Made by a program: the position numbers and the translations under genes. Below, in pieces: positions 1 to 8,800 of a stretch of DNA of 64,000 bases (position 1 is the first letter of the stretch; every line of letters starts with the position of its first letter). The stretch is from Janibacter endophyticus (lineage in GTDB: Bacteria > Actinomycetota > Actinomycetes > Actinomycetales > Dermatophilaceae), in assembly GCF_016888335.1 (NCBI RefSeq), contig NZ_JAFEJG010000004.1:310001-374000 (forward strand). Direction: 5' to 3'. Under the pieces are notes generated by a model, which saw nothing but the letters and a program-made list of their open reading frames with translations, did not search any database and was not told where the DNA came from.

Positions 1-1
1 G

Positions 2-679
2 ATGGGCACGCACGACGTGGACCACACCTCCGCCGACGCCCGGGACATCGCCGCGCGCAGCGCCGCCGAGCTCACCTCGCTCGCCCTCACCGGCGGCCAG
101 GCCTCGGTCGAGGCGCACCGGGCAGGGACCGCCATCGACGCCGGCGGGCTCGTCCCCGACGTCGTGCGGACCAACAGCTGGAAGCAGAAGGTCGACGAGG
201 TCGACCCGCTCGAGATGCTCGAGGTCCAGCTGTGCAACCAGGTGGCGCCCTTCCTCCTCGTCTCGAAGCTGCGCGACTCGATGCGCGCGGCCGTCGCTCG
301 TCGCCGTGAGGTCGTCGGTGACGCCGCCCGCGCCTACGTCGTCAACGTCTCGGCGATGGAGGGCCAGTTCTCCCGCCGCTACAAGGGGCCCGGCCACCCG
401 CACACGAACATGGCCAAGGCGGCGCTCAACATGTTGACCCGCACGAGCGCGGGCGAGATGTTCGAGACCGACCGGATCCTCATGACCGCCGTCGACACCG
501 GCTGGATCACCGACGAGCGTCCCCACGAGGAGAAGCTGCGCATCGCCGAGGAGGGCTGGCGCGCACCCCTCGACCTCGTCGACGGCGCGGCTCGCGTCTA
601 CGACCCGATCGTCCGCGGCGAGCGCGGCGAGGACCTGTACGGGATCTTCCTCAAGAACTACGAGCCGTACGCCTGGTAG
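2..679 (+). CDS. SDR-family oxidoreductase, C-terminal part (5' end outside window)
   Basis: The reading frame is already open at the window edge, so the ATG at position 2 is probably internal and the gene is truncated. The visible 225 residues resemble the C-terminal half of a long actinobacterial short-chain dehydrogenase/reductase: a strand ending in VVNVSAMEG, then GPGHPHTNMAKAALNMLTR and VDTGWITDERPH. The lysine of the YxxxK pair is present (in NMAK), but the residue four before it is Thr, not the catalytic Tyr, so classical SDR chemistry is doubtful. Substrate unknown. It converges on the deacylase gene at 790, with a hairpin between them. Confidence 0.6.
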   Translation: MGTHDVDHTSADARDIAARSAAELTSLALTGGQASVEAHRAGTAIDAGGLVPDVVRTNSWKQKVDEVDPLEMLEVQLCNQVAPFLLVSKLRDSMRAAVARRREVVGDAARAYVVNVSAMEGQFSRRYKGPGHPHTNMAKAALNMLTRTSAGEMFETDRILMTAVDTGWITDERPHEEKLRIAEEGWRAPLDLVDGAARVYDPIVRGERGEDLYGIFLKNYEPYAW

Positions 680-758
680 GCGTCCCTCCCTTCGCCCCTG
701 GACGAGGCCTTGCCGGCTACGTCTCGTGGCGGGGGCACCACCTCGAGATGCTGCTGAC

Positions 759-790
759 ACCACAAGGTGCTGCTGGCAACACCTTGTGGT
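759..790. terminator. Bidirectional hairpin between convergent genes
   Basis: Perfect 11-bp inverted repeat (ACCACAAGGTG / CACCTTGTGGT) with a 10-nt loop. It lies between the SDR stop (679) and touches the stop codon of the minus-strand deacylase gene (790). No U-tract follows, which is common for actinobacterial terminators. Confidence 0.65.
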
Positions 791-1296
791 CAGGGGCGGC
801 CGATGGGGGCGGTCGTCGCTGAGGTGAGGGCGACGAGGTCCGCGGGCGAGAGCTCGACGTCGAGACCACGGCGCCCGCCGCTGACGAGGACCGTGTCGTG
901 GATCAGCGCGGACTCGTCGATCACGGTCCGCAACTCCCGCTTCTGCCCGAGCGGGGAGATGCCGCCGACGACGTAACCGGTGGTCCGCTCGGCGAGCGCA
1001 GGGTCGGCCATCGTGGCCTTCTTCGCACCGACGGCGGCGGCGAGCGCCTTGAGGTCGAGCTGCCCGGCGACCGGCACGACGGCGACGACGAGCCCGCGGT
1101 CACGCGGTAGGTCGGTCTGCGCGAGCAGGGTCTTGTAGACCCGGGCCGGGTCGACACCGAGAACCTCGGCCGCCTCGAGACCGTAGGACGCCGCGGCCGG
1201 GTCGTGCTCGTACGCACGCAGGGCGAAGGGGGTGCCGCTCGCCTTGAGCAGCCGGACGGCGGGCGTGCCGCCGGCCGGCGGCTTCTTCCGGCTCAG
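790..1296 (-). CDS. ybaK: Cys-tRNA(Pro) deacylase, YbaK/EbsC family
   Basis: Hydrolyses mischarged Cys-tRNA(Pro), a trans-editing step in translation. Family signatures are GGTPAVRLL near the N-terminus, the central VYKTLLAQTD with its conserved lysine, the DLKALAAAVGAKKATMAD block and YVVGGISPLG. No ATG, GTG or TTG lies where homology begins. The best fit is a CTG at 1296 that overlaps the upstream gene's TGA (CTGA) and gives a 168-residue protein, the normal family length. The frame stays open further upstream, but that extension is arginine-rich and lies inside the GNAT gene. The start is therefore inferred. Confidence 0.8.
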   Translation of the reverse strand: MSRKKPPAGGTPAVRLLKASGTPFALRAYEHDPAAASYGLEAAEVLGVDPARVYKTLLAQTDLPRDRGLVVAVVPVAGQLDLKALAAAVGAKKATMADPALAERTTGYVVGGISPLGQKRELRTVIDESALIHDTVLVSGGRRGLDVELSPADLVALTSATTAPIGRP

Positions 1297-1631
1297 AAGG
1301 AGCCGCCGCCGCCGATCCCCTTCGGCTCCTCGCCACCCTCCTCGCCGAGGCCTGCGGCGAGCACGGTGTAGACCGGGTGCTTCTCGATGTAGCTCTTGAT
1401 GAAGGGGCACGTCGGGATGACGCCCTTGCCCTGCTCGCGGACGTCGTCGAGCGCCCCCTTCGCCAGGGTCGAGCCGACCCCCTGACCCTTGAAGGCGTCC
1501 TCGACGATCGTGTGGGTGAGGTCGACGTCGTCGCCCTTCACCTCGTAGGTGACGAAGCCGGCGACCTGGCCGTCGACGACGGCCTCGTAGCGGGACTTGT
1601 CCTCGTTCTTGCGGAACTCGACAGCGCTCAT
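1293..1631 (-). CDS. Small GNAT N-acetyltransferase (YjdJ/CG type)
   Basis: A 112-residue single-domain acetyltransferase-like protein. The acetyl-CoA pyrophosphate loop reads GQGVGSTLA, and the fold ends in CPFIKSYIEKHP, typical of the short Acetyltransf_CG/YjdJ group. The C-terminus adds a glycine-rich tail. The ATG at 1631 has a CACCAT -10-like box six bases upstream and no clear Shine-Dalgarno site, so leaderless translation is possible. It is probably co-transcribed with the deacylase gene, whose start it overlaps. Substrate unknown. Confidence 0.75.
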   Translation of the reverse strand: MSAVEFRKNEDKSRYEAVVDGQVAGFVTYEVKGDDVDLTHTIVEDAFKGQGVGSTLAKGALDDVREQGKGVIPTCPFIKSYIEKHPVYTVLAAGLGEEGGEEPKGIGGGGSF

Positions 1632-1662
1632 GTCGTCATGGTGCCAGCCAGGTGACCGCCGG

Positions 1663-2589
1663 TCAGCGTTCAGCGACCACCCGGTCGAGCCAGGCGACGA
1701 GGTCCGCAGTGACCTCGTCACGGTTCGTCTCGTTGAACATCTCGTGCCGCCCGCCCGGGTAGATCTTCATCGTCACATCAGTGAGGCCCACCTTGACGAG
1801 CTGGTCGCGCACGCTCGTCACACCCTTCTCGCCACCGACGGGGTCCGCGGAGCCGGCGAGGAGGTAGACGGGCAGGTCCTTGCGGATCTTCGCCGGGTTG
1901 GCGTCGGGCGAGAGGGCGTTGAGACCGCCGAGCATGTCGGCGTAGAAGCCGGAGGTGAAGACGGCGCCGCAGGCGGGGTCGGCGATGTACTTGTCGACCT
2001 CGGCCTCGTCTCGGGAGAGCCAGTCGAAGTCGGTGCGGGCCGGCTTGAACTCCTTGTTGAACGCCCCGAAGGTCAACGCGTTCATGAGGGTCGACGGATG
2101 CCGCCGACCGCGGACCTTGCCCTCGACGGTCGCAACGACGGCGCCCACCTTGCCGAGCAGACCGGGGTCGCCGCCGGTCCCCGAGAGCACGAGCGCGTCG
2201 ATCCCCTCGCTGCCGCGGGAGACGAGCTCGCGGCTGAGGAAGGTGCCCATCGAGTGACCCAGCAGCACGTGTGGCACACCGGGGAAGCGCTCGCGCGCGT
2301 ACTCGCCGACCGCGCGGATATCGACGATGGCACCGCTCCAGCCGGCCGCGTCGGCGAGGAAGCCGACGTCCTGCGGGCCGGTGACGCTGGCCCCGTGCCC
2401 CCGGTGGTCGTGCGCGACGACCGCGTAACCCGCCGCATTGAGGGCCTGCGCCAGCCGGTCGTAGCGCTGGGCGTGCTCGGCCATGCCGTGGGTGATCTGG
2501 ACGACGGCCTTCGGCGCGCCGGTCGGCTCCCAGACGTAGGTGGCCAGGGCGAGCCCGTCGTGGGGCGAAGGGGTGGACAGCGTCTCCAT
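1663..2589 (-). CDS. Alpha/beta hydrolase, monoacylglycerol lipase-like
   Basis: A 308-residue serine hydrolase of the lysophospholipase/monoglyceride lipase group. The lid-side motif HGMAEH, DHRGHGAS and the nucleophile elbow GHSMG are visible, followed by an aspartate in LLAGSADPVG and the catalytic His in GGRHEMFNE. It likely cleaves acylglycerols or similar esters in the cytoplasm. ATG 2589 was chosen because homology starts there and TAGGCT lies 7 nt upstream, which fits a leaderless transcript. Confidence 0.8.
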   Translation of the reverse strand: METLSTPSPHDGLALATYVWEPTGAPKAVVQITHGMAEHAQRYDRLAQALNAAGYAVVAHDHRGHGASVTGPQDVGFLADAAGWSGAIVDIRAVGEYARERFPGVPHVLLGHSMGTFLSRELVSRGSEGIDALVLSGTGGDPGLLGKVGAVVATVEGKVRGRRHPSTLMNALTFGAFNKEFKPARTDFDWLSRDEAEVDKYIADPACGAVFTSGFYADMLGGLNALSPDANPAKIRKDLPVYLLAGSADPVGGEKGVTSVRDQLVKVGLTDVTMKIYPGGRHEMFNETNRDEVTADLVAWLDRVVAER

Positions 2590-2596
2590 GATCGCG

Positions 2597-2602
2597 AGCC
2601 TA
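2597..2602 (-). promoter_or_regulatory. -10 element of a probable leaderless promoter (hydrolase)
   Basis: TAGGCT seven bases before ATG 2589 on the minus strand, with no Shine-Dalgarno sequence in the short remaining leader. Confidence 0.45.
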
Positions 2603-2625
2603 ACCACTGTGGCAGGCGGGCGGGA

Positions 2626-3549
2626 TCAGAAACCGGCGTAGCGCGCAGCCTGTGAGACGAGGTCGGGGTCGACCCGCACCGGGCGGCCGTCGATCTCGCC
2701 GACGGGCGTCGGCCCGCGGCTCGAGGCGACGAGCCACACCCCGTCGGCGTCGTGGAGGTGCTCGACCCGGACGAGCTCGAAGGCGCTCTCGTGGCCGTCG
2801 GCGGCAGCCGCGTCGAGGATCGTCGCCACCGATACCGACGCGAGGATCCCGGTCCCTCCGGTCGGCGTGGACAGCCACCTCCCCTCGCGCACGACGAGCA
2901 GCCCGGCCATGGGGCCGTCGAGGGCAAAGCCGTCGGTCGTCGTGAAGATGACGTCGTCGGCCCCGCGCCGTCGCCCCTCGCGCTGGGCGGCGACGTTGAC
3001 GACGTAGGACAGGGTCTTCACCCCGCCGAGCAGCCACGGGGCGTCGACGAAGGCGTCGCTCGGGTGCCCCTTCGTCAGCGTTACGACGCGAAGGGGGTCG
3101 CTGCCCCCGCCTCCCCGCTGCGGCCGTCCCGCCGGGCGGGCCGTCACGACAGCGAAGGCGGTGGGTCCGGCCTCGGGCCCCCACTCCCGCCCGCGGGTGA
3201 GGACGAGCTTGATCGAGGCGTCGCCGGGCGTGCTCCAGGCGTCGACCGCGGCGTCGACGAGCGCGACCCAGGCCGCCCGCGGCGGCCCCTCGAGGTCGAG
3301 CGCGGCCGCTGACCGGTCGAGGCGGTCGAGGTGCTCCTCGAGGTCGCGGACGCGATGGTGAGGCGCTCCCTTCGAGGCTGCGTCGTCGCATCTCAGGGAG
3401 CGTGAGGTATCGACGACGAGAGCCGAGTCGAAGCAGCCGTCGCCGCGGGTCAGCCCGAGGTCGTCGACGGTGACGACCGGCTCGTCCGGCGCGACGATCC
3501 GCGGACCGTCGGGACCGAGGACCGCGACGACAGGAGGGACGCTGCTCAC
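2626..3549 (-). CDS. pabC: Aminodeoxychorismate lyase-like class IV PLP enzyme
   Basis: Fold-type IV PLP protein of 307 residues. PabC converts 4-amino-4-deoxychorismate to p-aminobenzoate and pyruvate for folate; branched-chain or D-amino-acid transaminase relatives share the fold, so the substrate is not certain. Visible features are GLTRGDGCFDSALV near the N-terminus, LEEHLDRLDRSA, a lysine in VKTLSYVVN that fits the PLP site, and GADDVIFTTTDG. Between the first strand and the EHLDRL helix sits SLRCDDAASKGAP, encoded by a copy of the dispersed palindrome (3365-3401). GTG 3549 has TAGGCT six bases upstream. Confidence 0.75.
   Translation of the reverse strand: MSSVPPVVAVLGPDGPRIVAPDEPVVTVDDLGLTRGDGCFDSALVVDTSRSLRCDDAASKGAPHHRVRDLEEHLDRLDRSAAALDLEGPPRAAWVALVDAAVDAWSTPGDASIKLVLTRGREWGPEAGPTAFAVVTARPAGRPQRGGGGSDPLRVVTLTKGHPSDAFVDAPWLLGGVKTLSYVVNVAAQREGRRRGADDVIFTTTDGFALDGPMAGLLVVREGRWLSTPTGGTGILASVSVATILDAAAADGHESAFELVRVEHLHDADGVWLVASSRGPTPVGEIDGRPVRVDPDLVSQAARYAGF
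3365..3401 (+). repeat. Dispersed palindromic element, copy A
   Basis: Begins GCTCCCTTCGAGGCT and ends GCATCTCAGGGAGC, with 7-bp outer arms GCTCCCT/AGGGAGC. It lies in frame inside pabC. Confidence 0.6.
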
Positions 3550-3555
3550 CCGTCC

Positions 3556-3561
3556 AGCCTA
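3556..3561 (-). promoter_or_regulatory. -10 element of a probable leaderless promoter (pabC)
   Basis: TAGGCT with exactly six bases to GTG 3549. On the opposite strand CAGACT (3568-3573) stands six bases before ATG 3580, so the 30-bp gap appears to hold two divergent leaderless promoters. Confidence 0.5.
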
Positions 3562-3579
3562 TGGCGGCAGACTGCGGTC

Positions 3580-4782
3580 ATGAGCACGATCGCGTACGAC
3601 GTCGGGCGGGTCCGGGCCCGCTTCCCCGCGCTGGCCGAGGGGGCCGCCCACTTCGACGGGCCGGGCGGCACGCAGACCCCTGACGTCGTCGCGCAGGCGG
3701 TCGCTGGCACCCTGCTCGCCGCCGTCTCCAACCGGGGCGACGTCACCCGCTCCGAGCAGCGCGCCGAGACGATCGTCACCGCCTGCCGGTCCGCGATCGG
3801 CGACCTCGTGGGCACCGACCCGGCCGGGGTGATCTTCGGTCGGAGCGCCACTGCGATCACCTACGACCTCTCGCGCGCGCTGGCGCAGACCTGGGGACCC
3901 GGTGACGAGGTCGTCGTCAGCCGGCTCGACCACGACTCCAACATCCGCCCGTGGGTGCAGGCCGCCGAGCGCGCCGGTGCGACGGTGCGCTGGGCCGAGC
4001 TCGACGTCACGACGGGCGAGCAGGCGGCGGACCACTTCGCCTCGGTCATCACCGAGCGCACCCGGCTCGTCGCGATGACGGGTGCGTCGAACCTCATCGG
4101 CACGATGCCGCCGGTGCGGGAGGTCGCCGACCTCGCCCATGACGTCGGCGCGCTGCTCTGGGTCGACGGGGTGCACTCGAGCGCGCACGTACTGCCGGAC
4201 CGGGTGGGGCTGGGCGCGGACTTCTGGTCGTGCTCGCCCTACAAGTTCCTCGGCCCGCACTGCGGCACGGTCTCGGCCGACCCGGTGCTGCTCGAGACCC
4301 TGCGGATGGACAAGCTGCTCCCCTCGACCGACGCCGTCCCGGAGCGATTCGAGCTCGGCACGCTCCCCTACGAGCTCATGGCCGGGACCACCGCCGCGGT
4401 GGACTTCCTCGCAGAACTCGTCCCGGCGGCGGGCGACCGGCGCGCGCGGCTCGAGGCCAGCTACGCCGCGCTGCACGCCCACGAGTCACGCCTGCGCGAG
4501 CGGATGGAGGCGGGCATCCGGGCGCTCCCCGGCGTGCAGGTCTACTCGAACGCCGAGCACCGCACCCCGACGATGCTCTTCACGGTCGAGGGGCACGACG
4601 CCCAGGACGTGCGACGCCACCTCGCCGGGCGCGGGGTCAACGCGCCGGCCTCGCACTTCTACGCGATCGAGCTGAGCCGCGCGCTCGGTCTCGGCGACGC
4701 GGGCGGCGTCCGGGTGGGGCTGGCGCCGTACACCGACGACTCAGACGTCGACCGCCTGCTCGACGGGCTCGCTGCGCTCTGA
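3580..4782 (+). CDS. Cysteine desulfurase-like aminotransferase class V protein
   Basis: A 400-residue fold-type I PLP enzyme of the cysteine desulfurase-like (TIGR01976-type) group. The PLP lysine is in WSCSPYKFLGPHCG, preceded by DGVHSSAH, where the Asp-x-x-His pattern binds the cofactor; LDHDSNIRPW and GASNLIGT are also family-typical. The C-terminal active-site loop has APASHFYAIE rather than the Cys-containing loop of true SufS/IscS, so sulfur or selenium transfer is not established. It is transcribed divergently from pabC. Confidence 0.75.
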   Translation: MSTIAYDVGRVRARFPALAEGAAHFDGPGGTQTPDVVAQAVAGTLLAAVSNRGDVTRSEQRAETIVTACRSAIGDLVGTDPAGVIFGRSATAITYDLSRALAQTWGPGDEVVVSRLDHDSNIRPWVQAAERAGATVRWAELDVTTGEQAADHFASVITERTRLVAMTGASNLIGTMPPVREVADLAHDVGALLWVDGVHSSAHVLPDRVGLGADFWSCSPYKFLGPHCGTVSADPVLLETLRMDKLLPSTDAVPERFELGTLPYELMAGTTAAVDFLAELVPAAGDRRARLEASYAALHAHESRLRERMEAGIRALPGVQVYSNAEHRTPTMLFTVEGHDAQDVRRHLAGRGVNAPASHFYAIELSRALGLGDAGGVRVGLAPYTDDSDVDRLLDGLAAL

Positions 4783-4785
4783 CGG

Positions 4786-5340
4786 TCAGTGGCGTGCCAG
4801 CCAGGGGCGGAAGAGCTTCACGAGCTGCGGCATGACGAGGTAGGTGATCATCGCGACGACAAAGATCGTGAAGATCCCGACCCGGGGAACGAAGGGGACG
4901 TCCTCGATGAGCGGGTTGAGGAAGAGCTGCAGCACCATGACGATCGGCCAGATGCCGAGCCAGGTGACGATCGCCATCTTCCAGCGCTTCGGGGGCTTGT
5001 GGCCGGGCATCTCGGCGCGCGCGAACCACGCCTCCAGCCCGGTGAGTACCTGGTAGTCGGGCGTCCCCTCGGCGACCGCGTCGAGCCGCTGGTGCCACGC
5101 ATGCCGCTCGGGCGAGGAGTCCCAGGCGTCGAGCCCCTGCTGCGTCTCGAAGCGCAGGATCGTCTGGTGCTCGCCGCCCTCGGTCGCCGGCGGGATGACC
5201 TCCGCGCCGATGAAGCCCGGCACCGCCTTGACGTCGGCGAGCATCCCGCCGATGAGCGCCTCGTAGGCCGGGCCACAGCCGGGCTTGGCGCGACGGCGGG
5301 CGACGCGGATGACCGGCTGCGGGGCGCTGCTGGTGGACAT
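4786..5340 (-). CDS. ABM-domain protein with C-terminal membrane segments
   Basis: 184 residues. The first ~100 form an antibiotic-biosynthesis-monooxygenase-like ferredoxin fold (VKAVPGFIGAEV, then a strand HQTILRFET and the helix AWDSSPERHAWHQRL). The C-terminal part has two hydrophobic segments (around 125-145 and 152-172). This arrangement is common in actinobacterial proteins of unknown function. ATG 5340 is preceded by GAGGTGACCC, a good ribosome-binding site. It converges with the gene ending at 4782, leaving 3 nt. Confidence 0.65.
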   Translation of the reverse strand: MSTSSAPQPVIRVARRRAKPGCGPAYEALIGGMLADVKAVPGFIGAEVIPPATEGGEHQTILRFETQQGLDAWDSSPERHAWHQRLDAVAEGTPDYQVLTGLEAWFARAEMPGHKPPKRWKMAIVTWLGIWPIVMVLQLFLNPLIEDVPFVPRVGIFTIFVVAMITYLVMPQLVKLFRPWLARH

Positions 5341-5577
5341 GGGTCACCTCGGGGTCGTCGGGCTGCAGCCCGACGCTAAGTCCTGCGCGGTCCGCGGCGC
5401 AGGCGCGGGAGCGCCAGGCGGAACACCGGCGGCGGACCCCCCTTCGGCCCTCCTGCCCTGCGAGAGGTCACGCGCCCAGGACGTCGCATGGACAGCCCGT
5501 CCAGCCCACGCGAGGTGTCGAAGGGGGCCGAGCCGGGGATCGGCCCGTCATCCCGCGGGCTGTGGCTCATGGGCAGC
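5341..5577. other. Intergenic stretch before the aldolase remnant
   Basis: About 240 bases with no gene I can support. It holds the upstream region of the ABM gene and several CCCCTTCG words. Codon-like bias persists, so it may be eroded coding sequence belonging to the remnant that follows. Confidence 0.4.
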
Positions 5578-5812
5578 GGCGTCGACCTCGCCCTCGTCCA
5601 GTGCGCGTTGATGATCGAGACGGCCGGCGCCCTCGAGGCGGTCGAGGAGATCGCCGCCCTCGACGGGGTGGATCTGCTCTTCCTCGGGCCGGTCGATCTG
5701 TCGCTGGCCCTCGGGACGACCGTCGCCGAGCTGCTCGAGGCGAAGGGCGCCCGGTCCCGCGCATCCTCGCCGCCGCCCGGCGGCACGGCAAGGACGTGGC
5801 GTTCCTGCCCAC
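5578..5812 (+). pseudogene. Remnant of HpcH/HpaI-family aldolase
   Basis: A short stretch reads MIETAGALEAVEEIAALDG and then DLLFLGPVDLSLALG, which matches the substrate-binding and metal-side strands of HpcH/HpaI (2-oxo acid) aldolases. After TTVAELLEAKG the homologous continuation RILAAARRHGKDVAF is found in a different frame, so there is a frameshift near 5745-5760. The N-terminal half of the barrel is absent. It lies just upstream of fdhA on the same strand and has no plausible start. Family recognition rests on the motif string only. Confidence 0.6.
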
Positions 5813-5899
5813 AGCACAAGCCTGCACGCCCCGGACAAATGTGAGAAGGTGACCGAGAGCACAACCGCGAGCACAGCCCCTTCGACCCGGGAGCGCACG

Positions 5900-8800
5900 A
5901 TGGCGAAGACGCCCCTCGACTGGCCGGTCGTCCGGCAGCTGACGACCGGGGACTTCCTCGGCCGTGGCAAGGCCGTGCAGAGCCGCAAGACCGCCGAGCT
6001 CACCCCCCGCACCTCGACCGCCGACCGCGTCGTCCAGAGCGTCTGCCCGTACTGCGCCGTCGGGTGCGGGCAGAAGGTCTTCGTCAAGGACGAGAAGGTC
6101 GTCCAGATCGAGGGCGACCCGGACAGCCCGATCAGCCGTGGGCGGCTCTGCCCGAAGGGTGCCGCGAGCGAGCAGCTCGTCAACGCCGCCTCCCGGCAGA
6201 AGTACGTGCTCTACCGCGCCCCCGGCGCGACCGACTTCGAGCGGATCTCGCTCGACGAGGCCACCGACATGGTCACCGACCGATTCCTCGAGGCCCGCCG
6301 CAACCACTGGCAGGAGCACGACGAGCACGGCAACCGGCTGCGTCGCACGATGGGCATCGCCTCGCTCGGGGGAGCCACCCTCGACAACGAGGAGAACTAC
6401 CTCATCAAGAAGCTCTTCACGGCGGCGGGCGCGATCCAGATCGAGAACCAGGCCCGTATTTGACACTCCGCCACGGTTCCCAGTCTGGGAGCCTCCTTCG
6501 GCCGCGGCGGCGCCACCCAGCCCCTGCAGGACATGGCCAACGCGGACTGCGTCATCATCCAGGGCTCGAACATGGCCGAGTGCCACCCGGTCGGGTTCCA
6601 GTGGGTCTCTGAGGCGAAGGCCCGCGGCGCGCGGATCATCCACGTCGACCCGCGCTTCACCCGCACCTCGGCGATCGCGGACACCCACGTGCCGATCCGG
6701 GCGGGCACCGATGTCGTCCTCCTCGGCGCGCTCATCAACCACGTCCTGAGCAACGACCTCTACTTCCACGACTACGTCGTCGCGTACACCAATGCCGCGA
6801 CGCTCGTCAGCGAGGACTTCGTCGACACCGAGGACCTCGACGGCGTCTTCTCGGGCTACGACCCCGAGACGGGCAGCTACGACATGACGTCGTGGGCGTA
6901 CGAGTCGGCGAAGGACGAGGACGGCAACGGCGGCGACGACAAGGTCGACAGCCCCGACCACGATGACAGCGGCGCCAAGGAGACCGAAGAGGCGGCCGGG
7001 CAGCAGTACGGCGCCGGCGGCCCCCCGCTCGAGCACGCGAAGCTCGTCCGGGACGAGACCTTGCAGCACCCGCGCTCGGTCTTCCAGATCCTCAAGCGCC
7101 ACTACGCCCGCTACACGCCCGAGATGGTGCAGGAGGTCTGCGGCATCCCGGTCGCGAGCTTCCACGAGGTCGCCCGCGCGCTCGTCGAGAACTCCGGCCG
7201 CGAGCGCACGACGTGCTTCGCCTACGCCGTCGGCTGGACCCAGCACAGCCTCGGCGCGCAGTTCATCCGCACCTCGGCGATCCTCCAGCTGCTCATGGGC
7301 AACGTGGGTCGTCCGGGCAGCGGGATCATGGCGCTCCGCGGTCACGCGAGCATCCAGGGCTGCACCGACATCCCGACGCTCTTCAACCTCCTGCCCGGGT
7401 ACCTCCCGATGCCGGTCGCCGACAAGCACCGCTCGCTCGAGGAGTACCTCAGCTCGATCAGCAGCCCGCTGCAGAAGGGTTTCTGGACCAAGGCCGACGC
7501 CTACACCGCGAGCCTGCTCAAGGCGTGGTGGGGTGATGCCGCGACCCCGGAGAACGACTTCGCCTTCGACTACCTGCCGCGGCTCAACGGCGCTCACGGT
7601 ACGTACCAGACCGTGATGTCGATGCTCGAGGACAAGGTCGACGGCTACTTCATCCTTGGCCAGAACCCGGCGGTCGGGTCTGCGCACGGCAAGATGCAGC
7701 GGCTCGCGATGTCGCACCTCAAGTGGGTCGTCGTCCGCGACTTCCAGCTCATCGAGTCGGCCACCTTCTGGAAGGACGGGCCCGAGGTCGTCAGCGGCGA
7801 GCTGAAGACCGAGGACATCGACACCGAGGTCTTCTTCTTCCCCGCCGCCACGCACGTCGAGAAGGCGGGCACTTTGACCCAGACGCAGCGGATGCTGCAG
7901 TGGCACGAGAAGGCGGTCGACCCGCCCGGTGACGCGCAGAGCGAGCTCGACTTCTTCCACGAGCTCGGCGTGCGGATCCGCGAGCGGCTCGCCGGCTCGA
8001 CCGACGAGCGCGACCGCCCGCTGCTCGACCTCACGTGGGACTACCCGAAGGACGAGCACGGCGAGGTCGACGCCGAGGCCGTGCTCCGCGAGATCAACGG
8101 CTACCACGTCGGCGGCGAGAAGGACGGCGAGCTGCTCAACAGCTTCGTTGAGATGCAGGCCGACGGCTCGACCATCGGCGGCTGCTGGATCTACTCCGGG
8201 GTCTTCGCGGGCAACGTCAACAAGGCGGCGAAGAAGGTCCCTGGCCGGGAGCAGAACGAGATAGCTCTCGACTGGGGCTGGGCCTGGCCGATGAACCGCC
8301 GGATCCTCTACAACCGCGCCTCGGCCGACCCCGAGGGTCGTCCGTGGAGCGAGCGCAAGAAGCACATCTGGTGGGACGCCGACGGGAAGAAGTGGGTCGG
8401 CGACGACATCCCCGACTTCCCGGTCGACCGCGACCCGTCGTACCGGCCCGACCCTGACGTCGGTGGTCCCGCCGCGATCTCCGGCGACGACCCCTTCATC
8501 ATGCAGGCGGACGGCAAGGGCTGGCTCTTCGCGCCGAAGGGCATGGTCGACGGGCCGATGCCGACGCACTACGAGGCGCAGGAGTCGCCGGTCGAGAACG
8601 CGCTGTACACGCAGCAGCGCAACCCGGCCCGCGTGATCTTCTCCCGCAAGGACAACCTCTGGAGCCCGTCGGCCCCCGAGCCCGGCTGGGACGTATACCC
8701 CTACGTCTTCACGACGTACCGGCTCACCGAGCACCACACGGCAGGCGGCATGAGCCGCTGGCTGCCGTACCTCTCGGAGCTGCAGCCGGAGATGTTCTGC

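Noticed and set aside
1100-1420. N-terminal extension of YbaK up to position 1410
   Set aside because: The extension is Arg/Gly-rich and overlaps the GNAT gene in another frame; family homology starts at about 1290.
6461-6463. fdhA as two genes or a frameshifted pseudogene
   Set aside because: Homology is continuous in one frame across the TGA, the Sec position is exact, a SECIS follows, and all Sec machinery is nearby.
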